Assembly (NCBI GenBank): GCA_004557655.1 | Contig: SFGJ01000059.1 | Span: forward strand, 1-5,066 | DNA length: 5,066 nt | Direction of reading: 5' to 3' | Source: Clostridiales bacterium | Lineage (GTDB): Bacteria > Bacillota > Clostridia > Oscillospirales > Oscillospiraceae | In this document: in pieces, positions 1 to 4,819 of the stretch | Numbering within the stretch: position 1 is the stretch's first letter | How the letters are laid out: every line of letters starts with the position of its first letter | Made by a program: the position numbers and the translations under genes | Notes under the pieces: generated by a model | The model's input: only the letters and a program-made list of their open reading frames with translations | Database searches by the model: none | What the model was told of the DNA's origin: nothing

Positions 1-2
1 TG

Positions 3-677
3 ATGCCCGCTCTGCAAAAACTCCCTTTTTCTGGCTTGCCTTTTTCCGGCATTTGCGGATATAGTTTTTCCGCTGCCGCAAAATCGGCAGCCGGGCGTGG
101 AAACCCGAGCAATTCACAGGCGACATATGACGCGCCATGCGTCTTTTTTTGTGTCGCAATCAACGCCACAGAGCGCCAGATTATGGTGTGGTGTGTGGTC
201 AGTCGTGCAGATGGCATTCCGTGCATCCTGCCCGCGTCCGCTCATTATGCCGCAGAGTCAATGGTAGCTCAGGCGGGGCAGCCTCCGGGCTGGCCGGTAT
301 CCTGTGAAGCCGGTATTTCCACCCCCGTCTGGGCTATCGCCATCGAGCGTGGAAACTCCGGCGATAGCGTTATTTGCTATTCACAGGAGGCTGCCATCAT
401 GGCTACAACCCTTACCCCCTCACACCCTGAATTTGTCTTTGTGTTTGCGGCTGTCCGTCGCACAGACCGTCATCCCCGTATCTGTATGCTTCGCACCGTC
501 GCCGGTTGTGCTCTCCCTTGCTGCCCGTCTGCCGGTGGTGGAGGTGTCCCGTGCGTAATAAAAAAGCCCCTCAGACCGTCTCAGCGCGTCATGACGCCCG
601 TGAACACCTCAGCATTGAGGCTTACCATAAGCTCAACCGCGCCAGCGCCGTATCCCAGTTTGTTGGGGGTGATTTGA
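3..677 (+). CDS. Ash-family reading frame running through the immunity leader (C-terminus altered)
   Basis: This 224-residue open frame covers the whole immunity leader. Its segments SFSAAAKSAAGRGNPSNSQA, APCVFFCVAI and AQAGQPPGWP resemble proteins annotated as the phage Ash family in P4-like prophages; this is recognition from memory. The frame contains, in phase, the Icd/Kil-like start at 399. No ribosome-binding site is visible because the first ATG is two bases from the window edge, so the true start may be elsewhere. Much of the frame also encodes the antisense RNA, so its conservation may come from RNA structure rather than from protein. From about residue 169 onward the sequence (CALPCCPSAGGGG...) looks like out-of-frame translation, because the expected ending lies in the next frame at 508-558. 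Whether a stable protein is made is unknown. It has no recognisable catalytic motif or clear membrane segment. Confidence 0.4.
   Translation: MPALQKLPFSGLPFSGICGYSFSAAAKSAAGRGNPSNSQATYDAPCVFFCVAINATERQIMVWCVVSRADGIPCILPASAHYAAESMVAQAGQPPGWPVSCEAGISTPVWAIAIERGNSGDSVICYSQEAAIMATTLTPSHPEFVFVFAAVRRTDRHPRICMLRTVAGCALPCCPSAGGGGVPCVIKKPLRPSQRVMTPVNTSALRLTISSTAPAPYPSLLGVI
52..91 (+). promoter_or_regulatory. Two mutually exclusive hairpins in the early leader transcript
   Basis: TTTGCGG (52-58) pairs perfectly with CCGCAAA (76-82). GCTGCCG (72-78) pairs perfectly with CGGCAGC (85-91) around the loop CAAAAT. The two 7-bp stems share bases 76-78, so only one can form at a time. Just downstream is a third small hairpin, CGGG (92-95) with CCCG (104-107) around the 8-base loop CGTGGAAA. 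The layout resembles a leader switch ahead of the terminator-like hairpin at 129-150. The pairing is read directly from the sequence; the switching role is inference. Confidence 0.4.
113..120 (+). promoter_or_regulatory. seqA-like target of the antisense RNA
   Basis: TTCACAGG is an exact 8-base complement of CCTGTGAA (301-308), which sits in the apical loop of the C4/CI-type RNA. The same octamer recurs at 380-387 in the downstream target. In P4 the CI RNA pairs with two leader sites, seqA upstream and seqC downstream of cI, and this site has the seqA position. The match is short, so the assignment rests mainly on geometry. Confidence 0.5.
129..150 (+). terminator. Terminator-like hairpin in the leader
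   Basis: GACGC (129-133) and GCGTC (139-143) form a 5-bp GC-rich stem with loop GCCAT, followed immediately by seven T (144-150). CGACA (121-125) can also pair with TGTCG (152-156) around it, which would place the T-tract inside a larger structure. The short stem suggests a weak or conditional terminator. It would cut early transcripts before the antisense RNA and the replication genes. P4 relies on early leader termination for immunity, so the position makes sense. Confidence 0.4.
271..330 (+). ncRNA. cI: C4/CI-type antisense immunity RNA
   Basis: AGGCGGGG (271-278) pairs with CCCCGTCT (323-330) to give an 8-bp closing stem with one G-U. Inside it, CC-GGCT (285-291, with bulged G287) pairs with AGCCGG (308-313), displaying the loop 292-307. 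Two parts are perfect complements of the ribosome-binding region ahead of the Icd-like gene: GGCAGCCTCC (277-286) matches 386-395, and TCCTGTGAA (300-308) matches 380-388. This is the design of the P1/P7 C4 RNA and the P4 CI RNA, which are processed from a longer transcript and pair with the leader to repress translation and promote termination. The P4 RNA is about 69 nt, close to the folded length here. Exact 5' and 3' ends cannot be set by eye. It is expected to act on its own transcript and to confer superinfection immunity. Confidence 0.75.
333..368 (+). promoter_or_regulatory. Strong hairpin with CGTGGAAA loop between antisense RNA and its target
   Basis: GCTATCGCC (333-341) and GGCGATAGC (360-368) form a perfect 9-bp stem. 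An inner GAG (345-347)/CTC (356-358) pair presents the loop CGTGGAAA (348-355). The same 8-base loop, in the same kind of short stem and again followed by ATTCACAGG, occurs at 92-120. No T-tract follows, so this is not an ordinary intrinsic terminator. It may isolate the antisense RNA from its target or act as a processing signal; that role is inference. Confidence 0.6.
380..395 (+). promoter_or_regulatory. seqC-like antisense target covering a Shine-Dalgarno sequence
   Basis: TTCACAGGAGGCTGCC contains the ribosome-binding core AGGAGG (385-390), eight bases before the ATG at 399. Its two overlapping halves are exact complements of the two exposed segments of the antisense RNA (300-308 and 277-286). 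Pairing would hide the ribosome-binding site. In P1 and P4, loss of leader translation also exposes the RNA to Rho, which would stop the operon. Confidence 0.7.
399..558 (+). pseudogene. Icd/Kil-like cell-division inhibitor, frameshifted by an apparent internal deletion
   Basis: The ATG at 399 follows an excellent ribosome-binding site (AGGAGG, 385-390) and opens with MATTLTPSHPEFVFVFAAVR, the start of small Icd-like host cell-division inhibitors in P4-like prophages (recognised from memory). Reading continues through RTDRHPRICMLRTVAG (to about 506). The family-like ending VLSLAARLPVVEVSRA then stop is present, but in the +1 frame (508-558). The expected middle section is missing. As it stands, translation from 399 continues out of phase to 677 and gives 92 residues. 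A loss of 3n+2 bases near 506-508, possibly between short TGTG repeats, would explain this. An active gene would inhibit host division or kill the host when derepressed, so selection against it in a resident prophage is plausible. A sequencing error is less likely, since an entire segment seems absent. Confidence 0.5.
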
Positions 678-838
678 TTCACCGTGAACTCTCCGGCCTG
701 CATCAGCTCTACATTCCGCATATTTTCAGTTACCTGAATGAAGATATTGATTTTGTGCTGAATGAGCTGAAAGCCAAAGGCCTGTGCCGCGATTTTCTCG
801 CCCAGCAGAAAGACCGGGGAGACAGGACGCATGTTTGA
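551..838 (+). CDS. Derepression protein, P4 epsilon-like (95 residues)
   Basis: I chose the GTG at 551 because GGAGG (540-544) lies six bases upstream and the protein then begins RNKKAPQTVSARHDAREHLS. An upstream TTG (506) would add residues that read like the Icd frame. The 95-residue length and the position between the immunity region and orf151 fit P4 epsilon, the antirepressor that binds the C repressor of helper phage P2 and induces it. The protein is soluble-looking and charged, with a probably helical middle (AYHKLNRASAVSQFVGGDLI, then LNEDIDFVLNELKAKGLCRD) and no membrane segment. Its start overlaps the stop of the Icd-like frame (556-558), which suggests translational coupling. Its end overlaps the next gene by 8 bases. 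The helper partner cannot be known from this window. Confidence 0.7.
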   Translation: MRNKKAPQTVSARHDAREHLSIEAYHKLNRASAVSQFVGGDLIHRELSGLHQLYIPHIFSYLNEDIDFVLNELKAKGLCRDFLAQQKDRGDRTHV

Positions 839-1286
839 TTTTCCCCAGCCCGGTGAGATTTACCGTTCTGCCGGTTTTCCCGATGTGGCCGTGGTCGGCA
901 TTCTGGAAGACGGTATTCCGTGGGAAATGCCGTACCGCTGCCCGGACATTGTCTGGAACCCGTACCGCCGTAAATTCAGTATCCTTGTGCGTATCCTCGC
1001 TGACGGGCGCACCACAGACATCCCGCTGGGGCGTTTTCTGCGGGAATTTACCTGTGACCGTCCTGACCTGTTCAGACGCAGCCCCGTAAACCGGCATGCG
1101 GTACTGAAAGAAATGGCCGGAGACCCGGAATTACAGAAATGGCGGGAGAAATATCTGGATATTTACCCGCAGGACCCTGTTCCGGTCAGCCGGGCGGCAC
1201 CGGTGGCGCGGGAATGGCGGGAAATTCCCCGCACGGAGCCTGACCCGGAAATCACACCGGATAACAGTTACCGCAATTATCTGTAA
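831..1286 (+). CDS. P4 ORF151-like protein of unknown function
   Basis: This gene encodes 151 residues, the length of the P4 ORF named orf151 that precedes cnr and alpha, and it occupies the same place. The ATG at 831 overlaps the end of the epsilon-like gene by 8 bases; GGGGAG (816-821) is a plausible ribosome-binding site. The N-terminal two thirds (FDFPQPGEIYRSAGFPDVAV, then WNPYRRKFSILVRI, then DIPLGRFLREF) look like a small beta-rich fold. A proline-rich tail (residues about 120-151, with DPVPVSRAAPV and EPDPEITPDN) is probably disordered. I see no catalytic motif, metal site, signal peptide or membrane helix. No function is known to me; membership of the early operon suggests a role in replication control or helper/host interaction. 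Confidence 0.75.
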   Translation: MFDFPQPGEIYRSAGFPDVAVVGILEDGIPWEMPYRCPDIVWNPYRRKFSILVRILADGRTTDIPLGRFLREFTCDRPDLFRRSPVNRHAVLKEMAGDPELQKWREKYLDIYPQDPVPVSRAAPVAREWREIPRTEPDPEITPDNSYRNYL

Positions 1287-1314
1287 TTAAAAAACGACAC
1301 CCGAAAAATTAAAT

Positions 1315-1354
1315 GTGCGTATTCGCGCAGGGATACGCACGTCTTCAGGAGACG
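1315..1354 (+). promoter_or_regulatory. Two adjacent hairpins ahead of the cnr leader peptide
   Basis: GTGCGTAT (1315-1322) and ATACGCAC (1333-1340) form a perfect 8-bp stem with a 10-base loop. CGTCT (1340-1344) and AGACG (1350-1354) form a second stem with loop TCAGG. The second hairpin holds part of the ribosome-binding site AGGAG (1347-1351) of the small ORF at 1360. There is no T-tract, so these are more likely translation or RNA-stability elements than terminators. They fill the only sizeable gap (1287-1359) in an otherwise packed operon. Confidence 0.5.
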
Positions 1355-1359
1355 CAGAT

Positions 1360-1425
1360 ATGCCTTATCAGTTAATGCAACCGGCACGGAATGCAGTCAT
1401 CTGTCACAGGGAGGAAAGCAAATGA
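1360..1425 (+). CDS. 21-codon leader peptide translationally coupled to cnr
   Basis: A short frame opens at ATG 1360 ([10 protein letters not shown]...) and ends at TGA 1423-1425. AGGAG (1347-1351) lies eight bases before the start. The stop overlaps the cnr start in the arrangement ATGA (1422-1425), typical of translational coupling. The peptide is hydrophilic with one Cys and a charged end (HREESK). Its final codons also contain the cnr ribosome-binding site. I do not recognise the peptide. It may serve only as a coupling device that brings ribosomes to cnr, so that the hairpin at 1340-1354 controls both. Confidence 0.5.
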
Positions 1426-1742
1426 AAACACCCTTACCGCCCGTCTTACGCGCTGCCCTTTACCGTCGCGCTGTCGCCTGTGCCTGGCTGACCGTGTGCG
1501 AACGTCAGCACCGCTACCCGCATCTCACCCTTGAATCACTGGAGGCGGCCATCGCCGCTGAGCTGGAAGGCTTTTATCTGCGCCAGCACGGTGAGGAAAA
1601 AGGGCGTCAGATAGCCTGTGCCCTGCTGGAAGATTTAATGGAATCCGGCCCCCTGAAGGCCGCGCCGTCGCTGTCCTTTCTCGGGCTGGTTGTGATGGAT
1701 GAACTCTGTGCCCGTCACATAAAAGCGCCGGTACTGCACTGA
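1422..1742 (+). CDS. cnr: Cnr-like copy-number regulator (P4 ORF106, DUF5375-like)
   Basis: The product is 106 residues, the exact length of P4 Cnr (formerly ORF106), and lies directly before alpha as in P4. Cnr binds alpha and limits replication initiation at the origin, preventing runaway copy number in the plasmid state. The ATG at 1422 has GGAGG (1410-1414) seven bases upstream. The protein appears mostly helical: [20 protein letters not shown], then [20 protein letters not shown], then [15 protein letters not shown], ending in [15 protein letters not shown]. It has several Cys but no clear zinc-binding spacing, and no membrane segment. It is separated from alpha by 14 bases, with the alpha ribosome-binding site overlapping its stop codon. 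Co-expression keeps inhibitor and initiator in proportion. Confidence 0.8.
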
Positions 1743-1756
1743 AGGAGAACAACACC

Positions 1757-4249
1757 ATGAAAATGAACGTAACCGCCACCGTCAGCCATGCGCTCGGCCA
1801 CTGGCCGCGTATCCTCCCGGCGCTGGGGATTCAGGTGCTGAAAAACCGTCATCAGCCCTGTCCGGTCTGTGGCGGGAGTGACCGCTTCCGTTTTGATGAC
1901 AGGGAGGGGCGCGGCACCTGGTACTGCAATCAGTGTGGTGCCGGTGACGGCCTGAAACTGGTTGAAAAGGTGTTTGGTGTCTCCCCGTCCGACGCGGCCA
2001 CAAAGGTGGCTGCCGTGACCGGCAGCCTGCCCCCGGCTGACCCGGCAGTGACGGCCGCCGCCGGTGCTGAAACAGACGCTGCCCGGAAGAACGCCGCCGC
2101 ACTGGCACAAACCCTGATGGCGAAAACCCGTCCCGGAACCGGTAACGCCTACCTGACCCGCAAGGGCTTTCCCGGCCGGGAATGCCGGATGCTGACCGGC
2201 ACACACAGAGCCGGTGGCGTGAGCTGGCGTGCCGGTGACCTTGTGGTGCCACTGTATGACGACAGCGGCGAACTGGTTAACCTTCAGTTAATCAGTGCTG
2301 ACGGCCGTAAGCGCACCCTGAAAGGCGGACAGGTCAGGGGCACCTGTCACACCCTTGAAGGACAGAATCAGGCCGGAAAACGTCTGTGGATAGCGGAGGG
2401 ATACGCGACCGCACTTACCGTGCATCACCTGACCGGTGAAACGGTGATGGTGGCGCTTTCTTCCGTGAATCTCCTTTCTCTGGCCAGCCTTGCCCGGCAG
2501 AAGCATCCGGCCTGTCAGATTGTCCTTGCTGCTGACCGTGACCTCAGCGGTGACGGCCAGAAAAAAGCCGCCGCAGCCGCAGATGCGTGTGAAGGTGTTG
2601 TTGCCCTGCCGCCGGTCTTCGGTGACTGGAATGATGCCTTCACGCAGTACGGCGGGGAAGCCACCCGTAAGGCCATTTATGATGCCATCCGGCCACCGGC
2701 TGAAAGCCCGTTCGACACCATGAGCGAAGCGGAGTTTTCCGCCATGAGTACCAGCGAAAAGGCCATGCGTATCTATGAGCATTACGGCGAGGCGCTCGCG
2801 GTTGATGCCAACGGCCAGCTTCTGTCCCGTTATGAAAATGGTGTCTGGAAGGTGCTGCCACCACAGGACTTTGCCCGGGATGTGGCCGGGCTGTTTCAGC
2901 GGCTGCGCGCGCCGTTCTCCTCCGGGAAGGTGGCCTCCGTGGTGGACACCCTGAAGCTGATTATTCCGCAGCAGGAAGCCCCCTCCCGCCGCCTGATTGG
3001 CTTTCGTAACGGCGTGCTCGACACGCAGAACGGCACGTTCCACCCGCACAGTCCGTCACACTGGATGCGCACCCTGTGCGATGTGGATTTCACCCCACCG
3101 GTGGAAGGGGAAACGCTGGAAACCCACGCCCCCGCGTTCTGGCGCTGGCTTGACCGTGCCGCCGGTGGCCGTGCGGAAAAACGCGACGTGATTCTGGCCG
3201 CACTGTTTATGGTGCTGGCAAACCGCTATGACTGGCAGCTCTTTCTGGAGGTGACCGGTCCCGGCGGCAGCGGCAAAAGTATCATGGCCGAAATAGCCAC
3301 CCTGCTGGCCGGGGAGGATAACGCCACGTCGGCCACCATTGAGACGCTGGAATCCCCGCGTGAACGTGCCGCGTTAACTGGCTTCTCACTGATACGCCTG
3401 CCGGACCAGGAAAAATGGAGCGGCGACGGTGCCGGACTCAAGGCCATCACCGGCGGCGATGCGGTGTCCGTGGACCCGAAATACCGGGATGCGTACTCCA
3501 CGCATATCCCGGCGGTGATTCTGGCCGTGAACAATAACCCGATGCGCTTCACCGACCGCAGCGGCGGCGTGTCACGCCGGCGGGTGATTATTCACTTCCC
3601 GGAACAGATAGCCCCGCAGGAGCGCGACCCGCAGCTTAAGGACAAAATCACCCGCGAGCTGGCGGTCATCGTGCGTCACCTGATGCAGAAGTTCAGCGAC
3701 CCGATGCTCGCCCGGTCACTGCTTCAGTCCCAGCAGAACTCAGACGAGGCACTGAACATCAAACGGGATGCCGACCCGACGTTTGATTTTATCGGCTATC
3801 TGGAAACCCTGCCGCAGACCAGCGGCATGTATATGGGGAACGCCAGTATCATCCCGCGTAACTACCGTAAATACCTCTATCACGCCTATCTGGCCTACAT
3901 GGAGGCAAACGGCTACCGGAATGTACTCAGTCTGAAAATGTTCGGGCTGGGGCTGCCGGTGATGCTGAAGGAATACGGGCTGAATTACGAGAAGCGCCAT
4001 ACCAAACAGGGGATACAGACCAACCTGACGCTGAAAGAGGAAAGCTACGGCGACTGGCTGCCAAAATGTGACGACCCTGCGGCATCTGCCGGTCTTTTTT
4101 TATCCCTGAATTCCCCGAAGGTGAACAATCCACTGTTCACCCTTCACCCATTATTCACCACCTATCACTCTGAAATAAAAGGAGAAAATCAAAGAGTGAA
4201 CAGTGTGAACAGTTCTTTCGAAAAAAAATTTTTTTCCTGTACGATATAG
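1757..4249 (+). CDS. alpha: P4 alpha-type replication protein: primase, SF3 helicase, origin binding
   Basis: This is the replication initiator of P4-type satellites: it primes DNA, unwinds it 3' to 5', and binds iterons at ori and crr. An N-terminal zinc ribbon uses C35, C38, C57 and C60. The primase motif EGYATA occupies residues 214-219, followed by a Toprim-like region with AADRD (about 258-262). The helicase half carries Walker A GPGGSGKS with K507, an acidic Walker B-like LPDQE (D550, E552) and sensor motif NNNP (592-595), followed by the arginine-rich stretch SRRRVIIHF. The C-terminal part (about 600-777) should hold the iteron-binding domain. The start is supported by AAGGAG (1742-1747) nine bases upstream and by motif numbering identical to that I recall for P4. 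The protein is 830 residues against 777 in P4; the extra tail after about residue 777 is translated iteron DNA and ends at TAG 4247. A +1 shift in the T7 run (4095-4101) would end it at TGA 4107-4109. Confidence 0.93.
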   Translation: MKMNVTATVSHALGHWPRILPALGIQVLKNRHQPCPVCGGSDRFRFDDREGRGTWYCNQCGAGDGLKLVEKVFGVSPSDAATKVAAVTGSLPPADPAVTAAAGAETDAARKNAAALAQTLMAKTRPGTGNAYLTRKGFPGRECRMLTGTHRAGGVSWRAGDLVVPLYDDSGELVNLQLISADGRKRTLKGGQVRGTCHTLEGQNQAGKRLWIAEGYATALTVHHLTGETVMVALSSVNLLSLASLARQKHPACQIVLAADRDLSGDGQKKAAAAADACEGVVALPPVFGDWNDAFTQYGGEATRKAIYDAIRPPAESPFDTMSEAEFSAMSTSEKAMRIYEHYGEALAVDANGQLLSRYENGVWKVLPPQDFARDVAGLFQRLRAPFSSGKVASVVDTLKLIIPQQEAPSRRLIGFRNGVLDTQNGTFHPHSPSHWMRTLCDVDFTPPVEGETLETHAPAFWRWLDRAAGGRAEKRDVILAALFMVLANRYDWQLFLEVTGPGGSGKSIMAEIATLLAGEDNATSATIETLESPRERAALTGFSLIRLPDQEKWSGDGAGLKAITGGDAVSVDPKYRDAYSTHIPAVILAVNNNPMRFTDRSGGVSRRRVIIHFPEQIAPQERDPQLKDKITRELAVIVRHLMQKFSDPMLARSLLQSQQNSDEALNIKRDADPTFDFIGYLETLPQTSGMYMGNASIIPRNYRKYLYHAYLAYMEANGYRNVLSLKMFGLGLPVMLKEYGLNYEKRHTKQGIQTNLTLKEESYGDWLPKCDDPAASAGLFLSLNSPKVNNPLFTLHPLFTTYHSEIKGENQRVNSVNSSFEKKFFSCTI
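4120..4213. repeat. Iteron cluster: ori/crr-like alpha-binding region
   Basis: P4 alpha binds type I iterons with consensus GGTGAACAGT/A. Here I find GGTGAACAAT (4120-4129), the exact consensus on the minus strand as ACTGTTCACC (4132-4141), a variant ATTATTCACC (4150-4159, minus strand), and two perfect tandem nonamers GTGAACAGT (4196-4204 and 4205-4213). A partial TTCACC lies at 4143-4148. The cluster sits at the 3' end of alpha, in the place I recall for the P4 crr element. All copies lie inside the extended alpha reading frame. Whether this is ori, crr or both cannot be told from sequence. Confidence 0.75.
4216..4235. other. A8T7 tract beside the iterons, possible unwinding or bent element
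   Basis: Immediately after the tandem iterons come TTCG and then eight A and seven T (4221-4235). A/T tracts next to iterons commonly serve as easily melted or curved DNA in iteron-controlled origins. The same tract is self-complementary and is read as EKKFF at the end of alpha, where it is also a slippage-prone homopolymer. Function is inferred from position. Confidence 0.4.
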
Positions 4250-4300
4250 CATCAATCCAAGTAAAAATGCGCTTTCATTTCACATTAACTTACAGCCATT

Positions 4301-4320
4301 GGTATACGATTAGGTATACG
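4301..4320. repeat. Two GGTATACG direct repeats 12 bp apart
   Basis: GGTATACG occurs at 4301-4308 and 4313-4320, with a period of 12 bp. Each copy contains the palindrome GTATAC. Near-tandem short repeats beside a replication region may bind a protein, but no known binding consensus is recognised. Confidence 0.5.
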
Positions 4321-4391
4321 CACAAAAACTGAATTAAATAAAATCGTTAAAAATCAAAGCGATACAATATTTATTCAAACTCCGCCAGCAC

Positions 4392-4495
4392 GGTGTAAGG
4401 ACTACACCAACAAAAACAGGAAGTTATAAGTCTCAGAAGGACACCGACCAGACGGTGAGGAGACAAAAAAGGATACGCAACGGAGTCGCGACTCC
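4392..4495 (+). other. Chain of hairpins upstream of the terminator, possible small RNA
   Basis: Three hairpins follow one another: GGTGTA/TACACC (4392-4397 and 4403-4408, 5-base loop), CACCG/CGGTG (4442-4446 and 4453-4457, 6-base loop), and the perfect 14-bp palindrome GGAGTCGCGACTCC (4482-4495). They lead directly into an intrinsic terminator at 4506-4530. No protein frame fits the segment. The layout would suit a terminator-ended small RNA of roughly 100-150 nt, or the folded 3' end of the alpha transcript. No convincing promoter was found between 4250 and 4390. Confidence 0.35.
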
Positions 4496-4505
4496 CTATG
4501 ACATT

Positions 4506-4530
4506 AAAGCCCGCTGATGCGGGCTTTTTT
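4506..4530 (+). terminator. Intrinsic terminator ending the early operon
   Basis: AAAGCCCGC (4506-4514) pairs with GCGGGCTTT (4519-4527) around the tetraloop TGAT, and the T-tract runs 4525-4530. The GC core is 6 bp, extended by three A-T pairs. The A-run on the 5' side could also allow termination on the minus strand. It is the first strong terminator after alpha and most likely ends the operon. Confidence 0.9.
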
Positions 4531-4604
4531 ATTGGTCCTGACCCGCCCTGAATAGAATTCATCCAATTACAGTCCAGACATATACAGTATCCCTCAGCTC
4601 AGTA

Positions 4605-4802
4605 TCAGCTTCTCGACAAATGGTCACTGTTATTTACCCGTTGCCAGAAAGAGAATAATTTGCCCCCATAGCCAGCCTTCCCGGAATCTGTATATTCATT
4701 AATATTGTTATCGATTCCATCAAGTAACATAGGTTGGATGCGATTGATCTTACTCACATTAGTCGACACGGAACTCAGTAAGTTGAACTCTGGAAAAGCA
4801 GT
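4605..4802 (-). pseudogene. Protein-like open stretch without a good start, possible gene remnant
   Basis: On the minus strand the frame is open for 65 codons from just after an in-frame TAA (4803-4805) to TGA at 4607-4605. The translation reads like real protein (AFPEFNLLSSVSTNVSKINR, then GIDNNINEYTDSGKAGYGGK, then LFSFWQRVNN). Possible starts are GTG at 4769 or 4757, or ATG at 4730, none with a clear ribosome-binding site; the ATG version is 41 residues. Upstream codons in the same frame are interrupted by stops, which suggests a decayed 3' fragment of a larger gene. I do not recognise the family. It could also be chance. Confidence 0.35.
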
Positions 4803-4819
4803 TTAAATAGCATTTAAAC
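4801..4819. repeat. Inverted repeat GTTTAAAT-AGC-ATTTAAAC
   Basis: Two perfect 8-bp arms (4801-4808 and 4812-4819) flank a 3-base centre. It carries the TAA stop that opens the minus-strand stretch 4605-4802. With no GC core or T-run it is unlikely to be a terminator. It could be a protein-binding operator or a recombination scar. Confidence 0.55.

Noticed and set aside
52..120. CRISPR or tandem-repeat array in the leader
   Set aside because: The repeated loop and ATTCACAGG occur only twice, 260 bases apart, with no regular spacing.
506..550. TTG start giving a 110-residue version of the epsilon-like protein
   Set aside because: The extra N-terminal residues are a shifted reading of the Icd-like end, and the GTG at 551 has a far better ribosome-binding site.
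1715..2206. 163-residue minus-strand frame across the cnr/alpha boundary
   Set aside because: It lies antisense to two well-supported genes, with low-complexity glycine-rich translation and no supporting context.
2288..3049. 253-residue minus-strand frame inside alpha
   Set aside because: It lies wholly opposite a strongly supported gene and its translation resembles nothing recognisable; it is a by-product of GC-rich coding DNA.
1331..4479. Repeated ATACGCA motif (1333-1339, 4316-4322, 4473-4479) as a regulatory element
   Set aside because: The copies are short, widely spaced and differ in their flanks; the first is explained as a hairpin arm. Chance is sufficient.
4371..4562. 63-residue minus-strand frame after alpha
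   Set aside because: It runs through the intrinsic terminator and the hairpin chain, with no ribosome-binding site seen and no family resemblance.
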